From assembly GCA_023231475.1 (NCBI GenBank), contig JALJEE010001140.1, positions 1 to 48,196 of the forward strand: DNA of 48,196 nt, read 5' to 3'. This document shows, piece after piece, positions 33,029 to 45,402 of this stretch. The notes under the pieces are model-generated. The model made no database searches. It saw nothing but the letters and a program-made list of their open reading frames with translations, and was not told the DNA's origin. The DNA comes from Seison nebaliae (Eukaryota; Rotifera; Pararotatoria; Seisonacea; Seisonidae). Position 1 is the stretch's first letter, and the number at the start of each line of letters is the position of its first letter. Position numbers and translations under genes: made by a program.

Positions 33029-35395
33029 TCATTTCTTCGATTCTTTCAATGAAACAATATGATTGAAAATTATTTTATCATTCTTCGATTCTTTATCAAT
33101 GGCAAAATATCCATTTCTTTCAAATTGATAAGTCGCTCGTTCTTTCAACGATGTGACGGCTTCATTTATTTTGACATTGTGAAATATTCGATGAGAATCC
33201 TTCTCACAATCATTGACGAATCCACCTTCTTCCTTTTCCGGTTGAGCATGTTTGAACAATCGTTCATACATATGAATCTCACAATTGCGAGCAGTCGATT
33301 GAGAAACCCAATGAATGAATCCTTTTGGTTTATTATCTGATGTTAATGGTTCGATTTCACAATGAATCTCTTCAATTTCTCCTTTTTCCTTCTCCTTCAC
33401 TTTCACTACTTTCATCAGAATATTTCCATATCGTAATCCCACGGGTTGTTTAGGACTGAGTCGTTTATAAGATTTATCAGTGGGATTCATTTGGAAATCA
33501 GCTCGTTCGATGAAAATATAATTTTTTTCAAATAAAATTTCATTTTTTTTCGGATTCTCCATATCGTCAGGAAATAATGGAACTTGAATAGTACGTGCAT
33601 TCTCTTGATTGAGTAATTTCACTTTCAACGGTTCGATTACACACATGGCTCTCGATGCCGTTAGATTGAGAACGTCGCGAATACATGCATCTAATTTTAT
33701 GGGATCGATAACCGTTTGAGACATAGTAATACCAGATAATTGAACGAATCGATTAATAGCGATGGAAGGAACACCACGTCGTTTAAGTGCAGCCAAAGTG
33801 AAGAGTCGTGGATCATCCCAATCATTTACAATGTTCTCTTCAATTAATTTTTGAATTTTCCGTTTAGATACAACAGAATAATTCAAATTGAGACGACCAT
33901 ATTCCCATTGGACTGGACAATAAAGATCGAGTGCATTACACAACCAATAATATGATGATCTTCTCGCTTGGAATTCTTTCGTACACAACGAATGAGTAAT
34001 ATCTTCAAATGAATCACAAAGACAATGTGTGAAATCATATGTTGGATATATACACCATTCATTACCAGTACGATGATGTGGTGAATATTTAACACGATAA
34101 CAAACCGGATCTTGTTTACCATCCTCTAAAGTATGTTTCATTCTTAATGTCGCTTCTCCTTCTTCCATTTTCCCCTTTTTCATCCCTTCGAATAATTCTA
34201 ACGATTCTTTTATCGGTCGTTCTCGCCATGGAGATGATGGTGGATTATGTCCCTTAATCTCATCACTCTTCTGATGACAGACATAAGCCAAATCTCGTTT
34301 AATTAATTCGATAGCACATTCATATAATCGAGGAAAATAATCAGATGCATGAGTCACTTTGTATGGAGTATAACCGAGCCAATTAACAGCATCTAAGATT
34401 CCATGAAAGAAACGTTCTTCTTCTTTCTCCGGATTCGTATCATCATATCGTAGGAATGTTATTCCATTATTCACTTTAGCAAAAGCGAAATTAATATTAA
34501 TCGCTTTGGCATGACCAACGTGAAGAATTCCATTGGGTTCTGGAGGGAATCTCGTACGAACTTGTCCTTTCGTCCTCTCCAAATGTTCTTTCAATAATTT
34601 CATCGTCATATCTGTTATCACATAACCATCAGTCTTATAATTCTCTCCCGTTTTATGGAATCTTGTCGCTTCTCCTGATTCGATGAAATTTCTCCATGAA
34701 TTCTCTTCATCCAAATCTTTCAATGTTAATCGATTTTCATTTTTTATTTCCATTTTTTTATCCGTCTGAAAAATTGTCGTTTTTTCCACTTTTTTCACTT
34801 TCTTCTTATTATTCATTTTCAAATCGTCATCCGTTTTCCCACCTAACAATAAATGAAGTTTCACATCTAATTCTCCCTTAATAATGCGTCCATTTGCCCA
34901 TTTTAATCGATTTCGAATTTCCGTCATTAATCGATTCGTATTAAATCGATATCTTTCTTCTAACAATTCCTTTTTATGGAATTCGATAACTTCCGTTACA
35001 ACATCATCAATCTCGTCAGCTGTTACTATTACTCCAACACCACATACTTTCTCGAAAGATGATACATCAATCTTTTCAACATTCTCTACATTCTCTCTCA
35101 TCAAATAATTGATTGCTTCCGTCAATTGTAATTCAGTCGATAATTTCCCTTCACCGATATATCGAGTAAGAAAGGAGAGGAATTGATGGAATTGTTTCTT
35201 CAATCGACTACCCAATTGATATAAGAGATTACTCTTCACTTTTTCAATTTTTCCATCATCATCCAAATGACGAGAGAATTCTCTTTCAAAAATTTCAATT
35301 AATTCTAAAAGAATTTTCGTTAAATTCTTATTTTTCACCGTTTCACTAATCTTCGAATTAGTGAGATGTAAACGATTCAATTTCTTTTCTGTCAT
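33029..35395 (-). CDS. QARS1: Glutaminyl-tRNA synthetase (QARS)
   Basis: Cytoplasmic class I synthetase charging tRNA-Gln, 788 residues in one exon (human QARS1 has 775). Residues about 1-190 form the YqeY-like N-terminal domain of eukaryotic GlnRS. A charged linker follows to about 245. The catalytic core has FPPEPNGILHVGHAKAININ with the HIGH motif as HVGH at 292-295, YDDTNPEKEEE, and the KMSKS motif as VVSKRK at 508-513. DPRLFTLAALKRRGVP precedes the anticodon-binding beta-barrel, which runs to the end. GlnRS rather than GluRS is supported by YDDTNPE, the VVSKRK signature and the N-terminal domain. In animals QARS sits in the multi-tRNA-synthetase complex. The start is the first ATG, 253 bp from the divergent p38 gene. 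Confidence 0.96.
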   Translation of the reverse strand: MTEKKLNRLHLTNSKISETVKNKNLTKILLELIEIFEREFSRHLDDDGKIEKVKSNLLYQLGSRLKKQFHQFLSFLTRYIGEGKLSTELQLTEAINYLMRENVENVEKIDVSSFEKVCGVGVIVTADEIDDVVTEVIEFHKKELLEERYRFNTNRLMTEIRNRLKWANGRIIKGELDVKLHLLLGGKTDDDLKMNNKKKVKKVEKTTIFQTDKKMEIKNENRLTLKDLDEENSWRNFIESGEATRFHKTGENYKTDGYVITDMTMKLLKEHLERTKGQVRTRFPPEPNGILHVGHAKAININFAFAKVNNGITFLRYDDTNPEKEEERFFHGILDAVNWLGYTPYKVTHASDYFPRLYECAIELIKRDLAYVCHQKSDEIKGHNPPSSPWRERPIKESLELFEGMKKGKMEEGEATLRMKHTLEDGKQDPVCYRVKYSPHHRTGNEWCIYPTYDFTHCLCDSFEDITHSLCTKEFQARRSSYYWLCNALDLYCPVQWEYGRLNLNYSVVSKRKIQKLIEENIVNDWDDPRLFTLAALKRRGVPSIAINRFVQLSGITMSQTVIDPIKLDACIRDVLNLTASRAMCVIEPLKVKLLNQENARTIQVPLFPDDMENPKKNEILFEKNYIFIERADFQMNPTDKSYKRLSPKQPVGLRYGNILMKVVKVKEKEKGEIEEIHCEIEPLTSDNKPKGFIHWVSQSTARNCEIHMYERLFKHAQPEKEEGGFVNDCEKDSHRIFHNVKINEAVTSLKERATYQFERNGYFAIDKESKNDKIIFNHIVSLKESKK

Positions 35396-35648
35396 CGTGT
35401 CCGTGTTTTCTTGTTGCGCTTCACTTCAATTGACGAGCTAACCATTAAAATTATGTGAATTATTCCTACTTATTCAACAATCCTTTCTCATTCACCATTT
35501 TTTTCTTTCATTTTCAAAATCTCTCATTCTCATCTCCCTCTATTTATTTTAAGCAACTTTACTTTCTGGAAAGTTACTCCATTCCTCACACCCGATATTT
35601 GGACAAAGAGAAATCGACAAGAATTCTCCACGATTATTCAGTCGAACG

Positions 35649-37071
<1,423 letters not shown>

Positions 37072-37191
37072 TACTAATCAAAATTCATTTTTTCTCAATC
37101 GATTCTATTTCAATTTAATTTATATAATTCTTGCACAATAAAATTATTTTAGAACTTCCACTTCTTCAAATTCATTCATCCACAACAAATA

Positions 37192-39775
37192 TTAAACGGC
37201 AATCTCATCATTTATTTTCCTCATCGAATTATCTATTCTTAAATCATTTTCCGTTTCTTCAGGAATCGGATCAATCGTTAACATATTCGATGAATTTTTC
37301 AAATTCTTTAATAATAATTCATCCCTTTTCGCCAAATCACTTTCCTCCAACATATCATCGTCTTTCTCTGATCTCTTCTCTCCCAATATCGATCGATAAT
37401 GTTCTCTCCATTTTTCAAAAATTAATCTAAGAAAAATTTTTGTGGAAATTTTTTAGAAACAAAAAATTTATCGAACTTTATTCTCTTTTTCACATTTAAA
37501 AGATCTTTCACATAAATATTCTTCTTTTCATGGTTCGATTGATCTTTCGTTTCCACCGTCGAATTATCAGCTATTGATGATCGCTATTGAAATGGATGAA
37601 ATATGAATGTAAATAAAAAAAAAACTTTTGATTTAACACTATTTGTTTTCGTTACAGTTCTTGTTCCACTTTTCAAAGCGTTTGATTTGTTTGATGGTTT
37701 CGCTTGGAATAATTGTCGTGATATATTTGAAGTTAATTGATATCGTTTTGTGGTTAAGAAACTTTTTGGAAGATTGTTAATTTGTGATATGGTATTTTGA
37801 AAAGAAGAAAGATCAGGAATTTGATCGAAATATGACGATGTTTCCATCACTTCACTTCTATTTCGACTATGTTCGACATTGGCATAAGAAAGAAGAAAAG
37901 TTGAACGATCATTTCCATCTTCAAACACCAAACGAATATATCTTGGATTGGTATAAATAATTTTGAGTCGATCACTTAAACGTATTTCGAATTGTTTCGA
38001 GAAATCATTTAAGGAGATAGAATGGAATTGTGTCATCGCTCCATTATGATCACATTGCATATAACCATTCTCTAAGAAAATATATTTGGAATGTCGATTC
38101 TCATTATTATAAATTACACCGGTACCATTTGGTGCCATGAAAGCTAATATCTTCTTTTTTATCCGATATTTCTTCCGGATCGATCGTCCCAATCCATCGA
38201 AAACATTATTCGAATTTCGACTACTTGTTAAACTTTTCCTCAAATTCATATTACTTCCTCGAGAGAAGGCGGTCGTTCTAATGATGTCCCATCGATCAGT
38301 TGTGCTGAGCGAATCGAAGATCAGAGTAGTAAATATTCCTGGTATGGATTGATTGAACGGTTCACGTATCATCAACAGATGATGATTTAATAACTCTTCA
38401 GCAACTTCTTCTGCTGATGTTAACATGTGATCGAAAGATCCATGTTCTGGAACAATTAATTTATAACTTAAAAAAAATCATTCGATAAATTTTTTTAAAA
38501 AAAAATTTGAAATAAAACAATGCCATTTGAGTGTGATCGATTAATTCGATGCGGAATAACGATTCTGTCCGTTCATTACTCACATTCTTCCCGCAACTCA
38601 CAAATCTTATCGGTTGTACAATGTTATTTCCGTTAGGGATCTCTTTGCGTAGGATGCTCATAGCGAATAACGATCGTCCCGTTCTCACTATTTTCCCAAT
38701 GGAAATTATTTTCAAAATTTTATTTTTCTCAAAATTCCTAACTTTTATTTTGGGTCTCTAATCGATTCCTTCCCTGTCGATAATAAAAGAATTGACAACG
38801 CAATTCGTACAATTTCTCTTTTTCTTCTATCAACATTTTCTTCCAATTGTCGATGTGTTGTCGGAGGAGATGTAGAGTAGATAAAACTTTTCTTTCATTC
38901 TCATCGATTTGTTCCGATACTTTCGTCCAACCATTTATCTCACTTATCGGATCAGATAATTGGAATGATAATATCGATGAGTTTGGAGGATTCGCTTGTT
39001 TATTTGTCGTATCTTCATTCATCTTTCTATCTATCGCTGATGGCGAATGTAAATTCTTCACTGAATTATTCGGATTAAGACTTTTCGTCGAATTCGATAA
39101 ACGACGTTCGTTCATCGTCTTATTTCCATCTGATGGTTTCGTTATTATTATATTATTCTTCTGCTGCTGTTGTTGTTGTTGCTGTTGTTGTTGTGGTATT
39201 GTACTACCTCGAAATTTCGGTGTGCCAGTTATCCATTTGAGTTTTTTGAGTTTGAGATAAACTTCCTGGAAAATACGATTACTTTCCGAATGTTTGATGG
39301 AATGCCAAGAATTCTCAAGAAAATCATTCAATTCTTTTGGTAGACGTATTGAGAATTCTTCTTCCATCTCCTCGTAATATGTTAATTGGAGAGAGAATTC
39401 TTCAAAAATCGATTCAGCTAATCGACGTAGAATACAATGAGGTAATCGAAATGATTCTTCGATTAATGTGGCCGATTTAACCGATCGTCTCGGTGTATAA
39501 CACACTCTCAAATTATTATCATTCGTCGACTGATGATTTTGCTTGCTTTCATCCACTATCCGATAAATTAATGGGGAATGTAAGGAAAGCAATGGTATCA
39601 ACGGTTTATACACGGCCAATTGTTGTCCATTCATCATTTCGCTCAAATCATCCGCTAACAACGAAATGGCGTCACCAGGTTCTCGATAGAGTTCACTGTC
39701 ACTGACGACCAATTTTCGTCGTTCATGCAACGGATAAATATCGTGGAAATGTAAAGAATCATGAAAGAAACTCAT
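37192..39775 (-). CDS. Unrecognised 794-residue protein with poly-Gln linker
   Basis: Five exons, 39775-38743, 38687-38519, 38466-37626, 37583-37477 and 37426-37192, have introns of 43-55 bp and frames that join cleanly. I do not recognise the family. Residues 1-190 look folded (GQQLAVYKPLIPLLSLHSPL, then a helical ESFRLPHCILRRLAESIFEE). A Gln run and Ser/Asn-rich linker follow to about 285, then a helix-rich segment to 344. A beta-rich block follows with ILAFMAPNGTGVIYNNENR and YIFLENGYMQCDHNG, a style seen in FAM194/SPAG17-type and C5orf34-like proteins, though I cannot confirm it. The C-terminus is charged and probably helical. No membrane segment or catalytic motif seen. Its stop lies about 50 bp from the polyadenylation-type AATAAA of the convergent p38 gene. 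Confidence 0.75.
39161..39194 (-). repeat. CAA/CAG run encoding poly-Gln
   Basis: Eleven consecutive Gln codons (CAA with two CAG) in the linker of the 794-residue protein. Confidence 0.85.
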
Positions 39776-40857
39776 TAACTTCTCTTTGACTAATGCAAAT
39801 AATTGATGGAAGTAGCAAATTCCAATTTTGTTTTCAAGAACTAGTATTTTTATTCAAAATACAATATTTTCCTATAACACTTCTCACAATTCTGTGGATA
39901 TGAATTTGTAATGTTTGTTTGACGAATTGGTATGGGGAAAACATGGAATAAGTTTTTATAGAAAAGAAATTTTGTCACGAATCAAATTTCATTGAAAACT
40001 TCCCGCACTCCCCTCTCTCCACACTTTCTTTTTTTTCTATGTCGATCAATCTGATTGAAATTCACTTTCGTTCCTTTCTCGATTATTCTCTAACTTCTTT
40101 TCTAACATTAAAATTACTTCTTGAATTACTTCACCAAGGACGCCTGTCTTTCCACTCTCGTCTATATGACTCGCGCACTATATTATGACCATGAATTGTC
40201 AGACTGATTTCTTTTCCAGTCATTCTTTGAACAATTTCCTTACAATGTTAGCACATTAAATAATTTTAAAGGACAATAACTAATTTCTTTAGATAACTTG
40301 TAGAACTGAATCGAAAATTTCAAAATTTCATTATTTGAACATTAAAATGCTTTATCTATTTGAGACGTCATATTTTAAAAATATTCAAATGTGACCAATT
40401 ATTCTCTATAGTTCCATATTTCACGTGGTTGCTATAGAAATCAGAAATGTAACATAAAATCCGACATTAATTTCTCTAAAATTAATGATAAGTTGATTGT
40501 AGTTTATTTTGTAAAATTATACAATTGCTTAGATTATTCTCAGCCCTCTGATAATTTAATGATATAACAATGACGATAGTTTTGTAATAAATTTTACTTA
40601 AGATAAAAAAACTTTTTATCATTTTAACGATTTGAACATGCGTCCGTGTTAGTAATTATTAATTTAGGTAATACATTCGAATTTCATTCACTAATAAATT
40701 GTTCGATGAAAGTGAAATAATTGTTACCTTAAACCTAGTTTAATGCTGGCTTAGAGTTTTATAAATTCAAACATTATCATTAAGTAATAAAATCAAATGG
40801 TAAAGATATTAATGGCATATCACTCTCTATTATAGAGTCTGTATTAGAGAATGTCTG

Positions 40858-40888
40858 ACAAATGTTTAGAGAGTTTCTAAACATTTGT
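40858..40888. repeat. Perfect inverted repeat, 13-bp arms
   Basis: ACAAATGTTTAGA is followed after a 5-base loop by its exact reverse complement TCTAAACATTTGT. Intergenic. No flanking target duplication is evident. Confidence 0.8.
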
Positions 40889-42640
40889 TTTTACTGTCTG
40901 ATGAATACACATGAATCTATCTTATGATCATCATATATCATCATGTTCAAAAATGTTTCATTGTTATTATTATTTGTTCAATAATGCCTAATACCTAATA
41001 CCTTAACAAATCTCCGTTGGGTTAATTACGGGAGGTTATTGGTTATACTCTTATGAGACTAGAAGCTAACCTTTTGTCACCCAAATTTAAAGAATTTGTA
41101 TTATTGGCGAGGTATGAATAGTGAGAAACACAAATAATTTTCAATTCTCTGGAATTCTGGAAAAACAAAGACTTTCCAAAAGTATTTGGGAAACAGTTGT
41201 CAAACGAAAACTGTTTAAGTACTCCGACATCGTTTTTAAATTATCAACAACTTTAAAATAATAATAACTCAACTAGTCAAAATTACGAAAGAAAATTCAT
41301 GGAATATTATAAAGATTCTTTATTAAAGAATATGCGAAATCTAATAAAACTTTTCCACTAACGCCTTATTATTGATATTCCCATTAGTTTCATTTGAATT
41401 GGCGATGGGTTTTGTTTTTCATAAATATTTTTCAGGAATTATTATATTATTATTCACCCGTATCCATTAACATTATTATTCTAATTATTTGATGATGTAA
41501 ATAAAACAACATTAAAAATTTCTTCCTGTTTTTCCATTCCCCTGATGAATTTATTAAAACAGTTCGTCAGATAAGCCATCGTGTATAATCGATCGACATA
41601 TACCTGAAACACATACGGATTGTGTTACACATGGTGCACAACCTGGTTCTCGGGGTCCATTGTGAATTCAGCGACGGTAACGAATCTCGATCCATCAACT
41701 ACTTCTTCTTCGAATATCGCTCAACTTGTAAGTTACACCAATCTAGAAGCCGTTAAGCCTTGACGTAGCACTTAATACTAACTTGTAAGAAGTGCAAGAA
41801 CTGTGATGAATCATCGACTATTCTTCGTTCTTTCATAATTGTGTGTAAGGAGAAGAAGTTTTCCGGAATCTTATAGGGCCACAAAATACATACACGTACT
41901 AGCTTTTTTCTTATCTTTCACTAATAATTTCCTACTGGAGCTGTAGTCAATTCCTCATAATTGTTCTCTACTTATCCCTTCGATAATTTACTCAACAAGA
42001 AATATGCAATAAAAAACAAGGATAAAATAAACAAAATTAATTTCCGTCCACTAATGTCGCATTAATGAAAATGCTGTGAATAACCAGATATATTCGAAAT
42101 ATTGACCAAATGACATAATATAGTAGTTTCCACATGGCTTATGAGTAACATTAATTGATAAAACAGAAAAATTTGATAATTATAAAAAAGGAATTTAAGT
42201 AAAACGAAATTAAAAGATGATAACGAAGAAATTTGTGTTGTAAGAATGGAATTTAACAAATGAGATAACTAAATTGCTCAGAACTTCCGTAAACAAATAA
42301 AACATAGGAAGAAGAATTTACATCTGATATTTCCTATCAGTTCTGATGGACGTTGGGAATATATGGAGTTGGAATGAGAAGCATGTCCAACAGTTCATCT
42401 TCATTATTTGTTTGAGTGGAAAATGAGTTGTTTCTTTTGTTTAGATAGTATCGTTAGATATGTTCACTTCTCATCTAATACGTTAATAATTCTTTCAATT
42501 TGTACACCAGTAATCTCTGACTTCGTCAGATTAGAATAGCGTTGAGAATTGAGCAAAATATCTATTAATCATTTCATTCTTCGAAAGAAGTCCTAAAGAA
42601 TTTTTATTCTTTTTTAAAATCGTTCACATTGAAATGGAAA

Positions 42641-42682
42641 AGAGAGAGAGGAAGAGAGAGAGAGGAGAAGAGGGGAGAGAGA
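42641..42682. repeat. GA-rich purine tract
   Basis: Imperfect GA repeats with GGAA and GGGG interruptions, about 670 bp upstream of the myosin light-chain start. Arthropod GAGA-type promoters use such tracts, but position alone does not show a function. Confidence 0.7.
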
Positions 42683-43350
42683 ATGAAGAATAAATCAACC
42701 ATCGACATTCAATTGAAAATGCATTAGATGAACGAGGTGAAATAGTGAACAACAAGAGAAACAATTTCACAACTGCTTCAGATAATGCAGTAAGGAAGAA
42801 ACATGAGATAATGCTTTCGATTCGGATGGAAAGAGCAGAGCACCATCCAAATACTGAAGAGTTTCATTCAACCATATTTAGTTATAAGACATCTCTCCCA
42901 CCTTCCACAACAGATAGAGACTAATGATGATCGAAAATAAATAGTTAGTTCCCATTAACTTTCAACTTTGTCTGATGCTCTCCGGAGAACGGTTCAAATG
43001 GTGATAGAAAGAGAATTCGTTTGCGTAACCGTCAAACACCGAGTTCCGTTCATTCTTCTTAGAAAATCCTATAAATAAGCAGTTCACAATTCTCTACTTT
43101 TAACAGTTTCCTACTTTCTACTTCATTCCTATTCATTCCACTCTCTATTGACTTCAGTGAAAAATTGACTTCATCACTAACTCACATATAAATATGACGT
43201 AATATCTAAAATGAGTTTATATTTATCTTCAATTAATATAATCATGTAAATTATCGATGAGTTAACGAGACAATTCATTCATATTCATCATATTCCATTC
43301 CACATCCAGAAATTTTATCATCCTTTTCATTTTGAGAAATTTAAGTAACA

Positions 43351-44064
43351 ATGCCAGACGTTAGTCCTTCAACATAAACATTCTAATTAGAAGTTAAAAT
43401 AAATGTCTTTAGAAAAAGAAGAAGGCTCAACGATCAGGAAGCAGTGTCTTCTCCATGTTCGATCAACATCAAGTGCAAGAATTCAAAGAAGCATTCAATT
43501 TGATGGATCAAGATCGTGACGGAATTTTAAGTGTAGATGATTTACGAGAAGTGTATGCATCTCTCGGTTTATTTTAATTCTTAATTTTTTAACTTATTCC
43601 AATTCCATCCAATTTTCAGGAGTAACACCAAAAGACGAACAATTGAAAGCGATGGTTGGCGAGGCATCAGGGCCCATCAACTTTACTCTTCTCCTCCAAA
43701 TGTTTGGTGAACGACTTGGTGGCACTGATCCAGAAGATACGATAGTCAACGCTTTCAAACTCTTCGATTCTCAAGGAAAAGGAAATTTAACGAAAGATTT
43801 GTTAGTTTTCTTCATTTTCATTTTTCATCCTACAAATTAATTCATTTCATAATAATAGTCTCAGAGAATGTTTGACCACAAACGGTCCACCAGACGATCG
43901 ATTAGACGACCGACTTGTTATTATTTTTAATATTAATTAATTTCTTACTTTTATTTATTATCCAGTTCAATCAAATGTTGGAGATAGCACATCCAGATCG
44001 TCAAGGACAAATCGACTATGAAGCATTCGCTCGTGTCATTAAGCGTGGAGAGCAAGAAGAATAA
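43351..44064 (+). CDS. Myosin regulatory light chain
   Basis: EF-hand light chain that binds the myosin II neck. Phosphorylation of its N-terminal Ser activates the motor. Exons 43351-43359, 43413-43566, 43620-43800, 43859-43916 and 43966-44064 give 166 residues. The first coding exon holds just three codons (MPD). The basic start [18 protein letters not shown] parallels KKRAQRATSNVFAMFDQ, keeping the Ser at the MLCK/ROCK site (S of RSGS). The first EF-hand loop [12 protein letters not shown] is a full calcium/magnesium site, as usual for this family. [19 protein letters not shown] and [16 protein letters not shown] follow, and the end [12 protein letters not shown] parallels FTRILKHGAKDKD. 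It therefore looks closer to non-muscle/smooth types (sqh, MYL9/12) than to insect muscle Mlc2. Confidence 0.93.
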
Positions 44065-44445
44065 ATTGTAAAAAATATAGTGACAATTCTAAAATTATTG
44101 CTTTTCTTCATTCATTTTATATCTTCCGTACTTCGTCTACGAATCTCGGCTCCATGTATCCGTCATGTCTTGTTGTCCAATTTTGTCCACACCGTTTTCT
44201 AAATTAAAAGAAAATATTTATACCACCCAACATTAAAAAAAGTTCATCATGAATCATAAATCGAATTCCTCTTAATAAAATAAACACAATTCGATAAACG
44301 CTTTTATATCATCTCTACTATTCTTACAATTTTCATACTCAACTAATTTAGCGACCCGAATCATCCAAAAATTGGACTGTCATCTTATTACTACGAAATA
44401 ACACCAATTTTTGGTATTTTTCGAAATTAATAAAATTCTTGAAAT
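44065..44445. other. Convergent 3' intergenic region
   Basis: Lies between the myosin light-chain stop and the stop of the minus-strand coiled-coil gene. It contains an AATAAA near 44275. Nothing else seen. Confidence 0.55.
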
Positions 44446-45402
44446 TTAACTAACAAATTTACTTTCTACTCGTTCGACTTTCTCCATCAATTTTCCCAAT
44501 ATTTCTTTGTTTTTCTTCTGTAAAATGTTTGACATTTCATTTTCTTCCTCCATCTTTAATTGAAAATATTCAATTTCATTTTGGAAGAGTGATAATTGAT
44601 TCTTAATCCGTTCCGTCAAATTATTCGCCATTTCCATATTGTTTATTTCATTTTCGATTTCCTGACAATATTGCACTCTACCAATATTCCTGTTCATTTC
44701 AGAGAGTTGTCTTTCCAACGTCTTCACAATTCCTGTGAATTATTCTCAACTTTTTCTTAAATCGATTTTTAACTTGAACGTTTCTTTCTTTTTCTGATTT
44801 TTCTTCTTTTTCTATCTCCAAATTCCGTTTCAAATTACTAATGAATACGTCCAATTCTAATATTTCCCTCTCAAGTATCTATCATGATTATCACAATTAT
44901 TATTCATTTTGTAACTAAATTAACTTCTGGTGTTTTTCCATTATCCAGTTTCGCTCTCAATTCGTCACATCTTTTTACACTTTCTTTCTAGACTAAGATG
45001 AAATGCACATTGGAAATAAGATGAAATGAAACAGATTTCTTTTCCAAATCAGCAAAATGTCCCACATCAAATTTTAAGTTTATTAATTCTACAAAATAGA
45101 TTAATCTCCAAATATGAGTGAATAAGGAAAGAAACTTTCTTGAAATTCGATCAATGTCGAACAGTTATTCAAGAATAGTTTACTGAAAGAATAGAGAATC
45201 AAATCGAATAAAGGAAATGATATTAGAAGAATAACTTGAGATGAAACAATTTCAATTGATCCCAATTCTCTTTATTATCAACTAAAATATTTGTCAGTTC
45301 CTCCGGCACACCTTTCTCGAATCTCAAATAATTCAAATATTTTCCAATTTGATTCGCATCGATATCCACCTGGTTCTTCGTTCTATATTTTATTTTCATC
45401 AT
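44446..45402 (-). CDS. Short-exon coiled-coil protein, family unknown
   Basis: Six exons, 45402-45236, 45182-45136, 45088-45033, 44987-44925, 44878-44774 and 44721-44446, with introns of 45-53 bp, give 237 residues. All joins keep frame, and read-through meets stops. The first in-frame ATG pair is used as start, but more 5' exons could exist. Residues 1-60 are mixed (IGKYLNYLRFEKGVPEELTN, with a Trp at about 49). From about residue 75 the protein is one long, highly charged heptad-rich helix with few prolines and no membrane segment. It could be a cytoskeletal, kinetochore or intraflagellar component; nothing seen identifies which. The splicing model is inference, and only the last exon is long. 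Confidence 0.6.

Larger units (their letters stand above)
39776..43350. other. 3.6-kb region without a confident gene
   Basis: Lies between the starts of the divergent 794-residue protein and myosin light-chain genes, so both promoters are in it. Mostly AT-rich. Items seen are a perfect 13-bp-stem hairpin at 40858-40888, a less AT-rich island at 41590-41740 open in several frames and ending at a good donor motif, a short hairpin at 42511-42533 and a purine tract at 42641-42682. No protein family or structural RNA could be recognised. Confidence 0.5.

Noticed and set aside
42062-42259. 65-codon minus-strand frame
   Set aside because: Same composition problem: Leu/Ser/Phe-rich with no motif and no neighbours' support.
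42345-42410. Possible microRNA hairpin
   Set aside because: GATGGAC and GTCCAAC arms pair only partly, and extension of the stem fails beyond a few bases.
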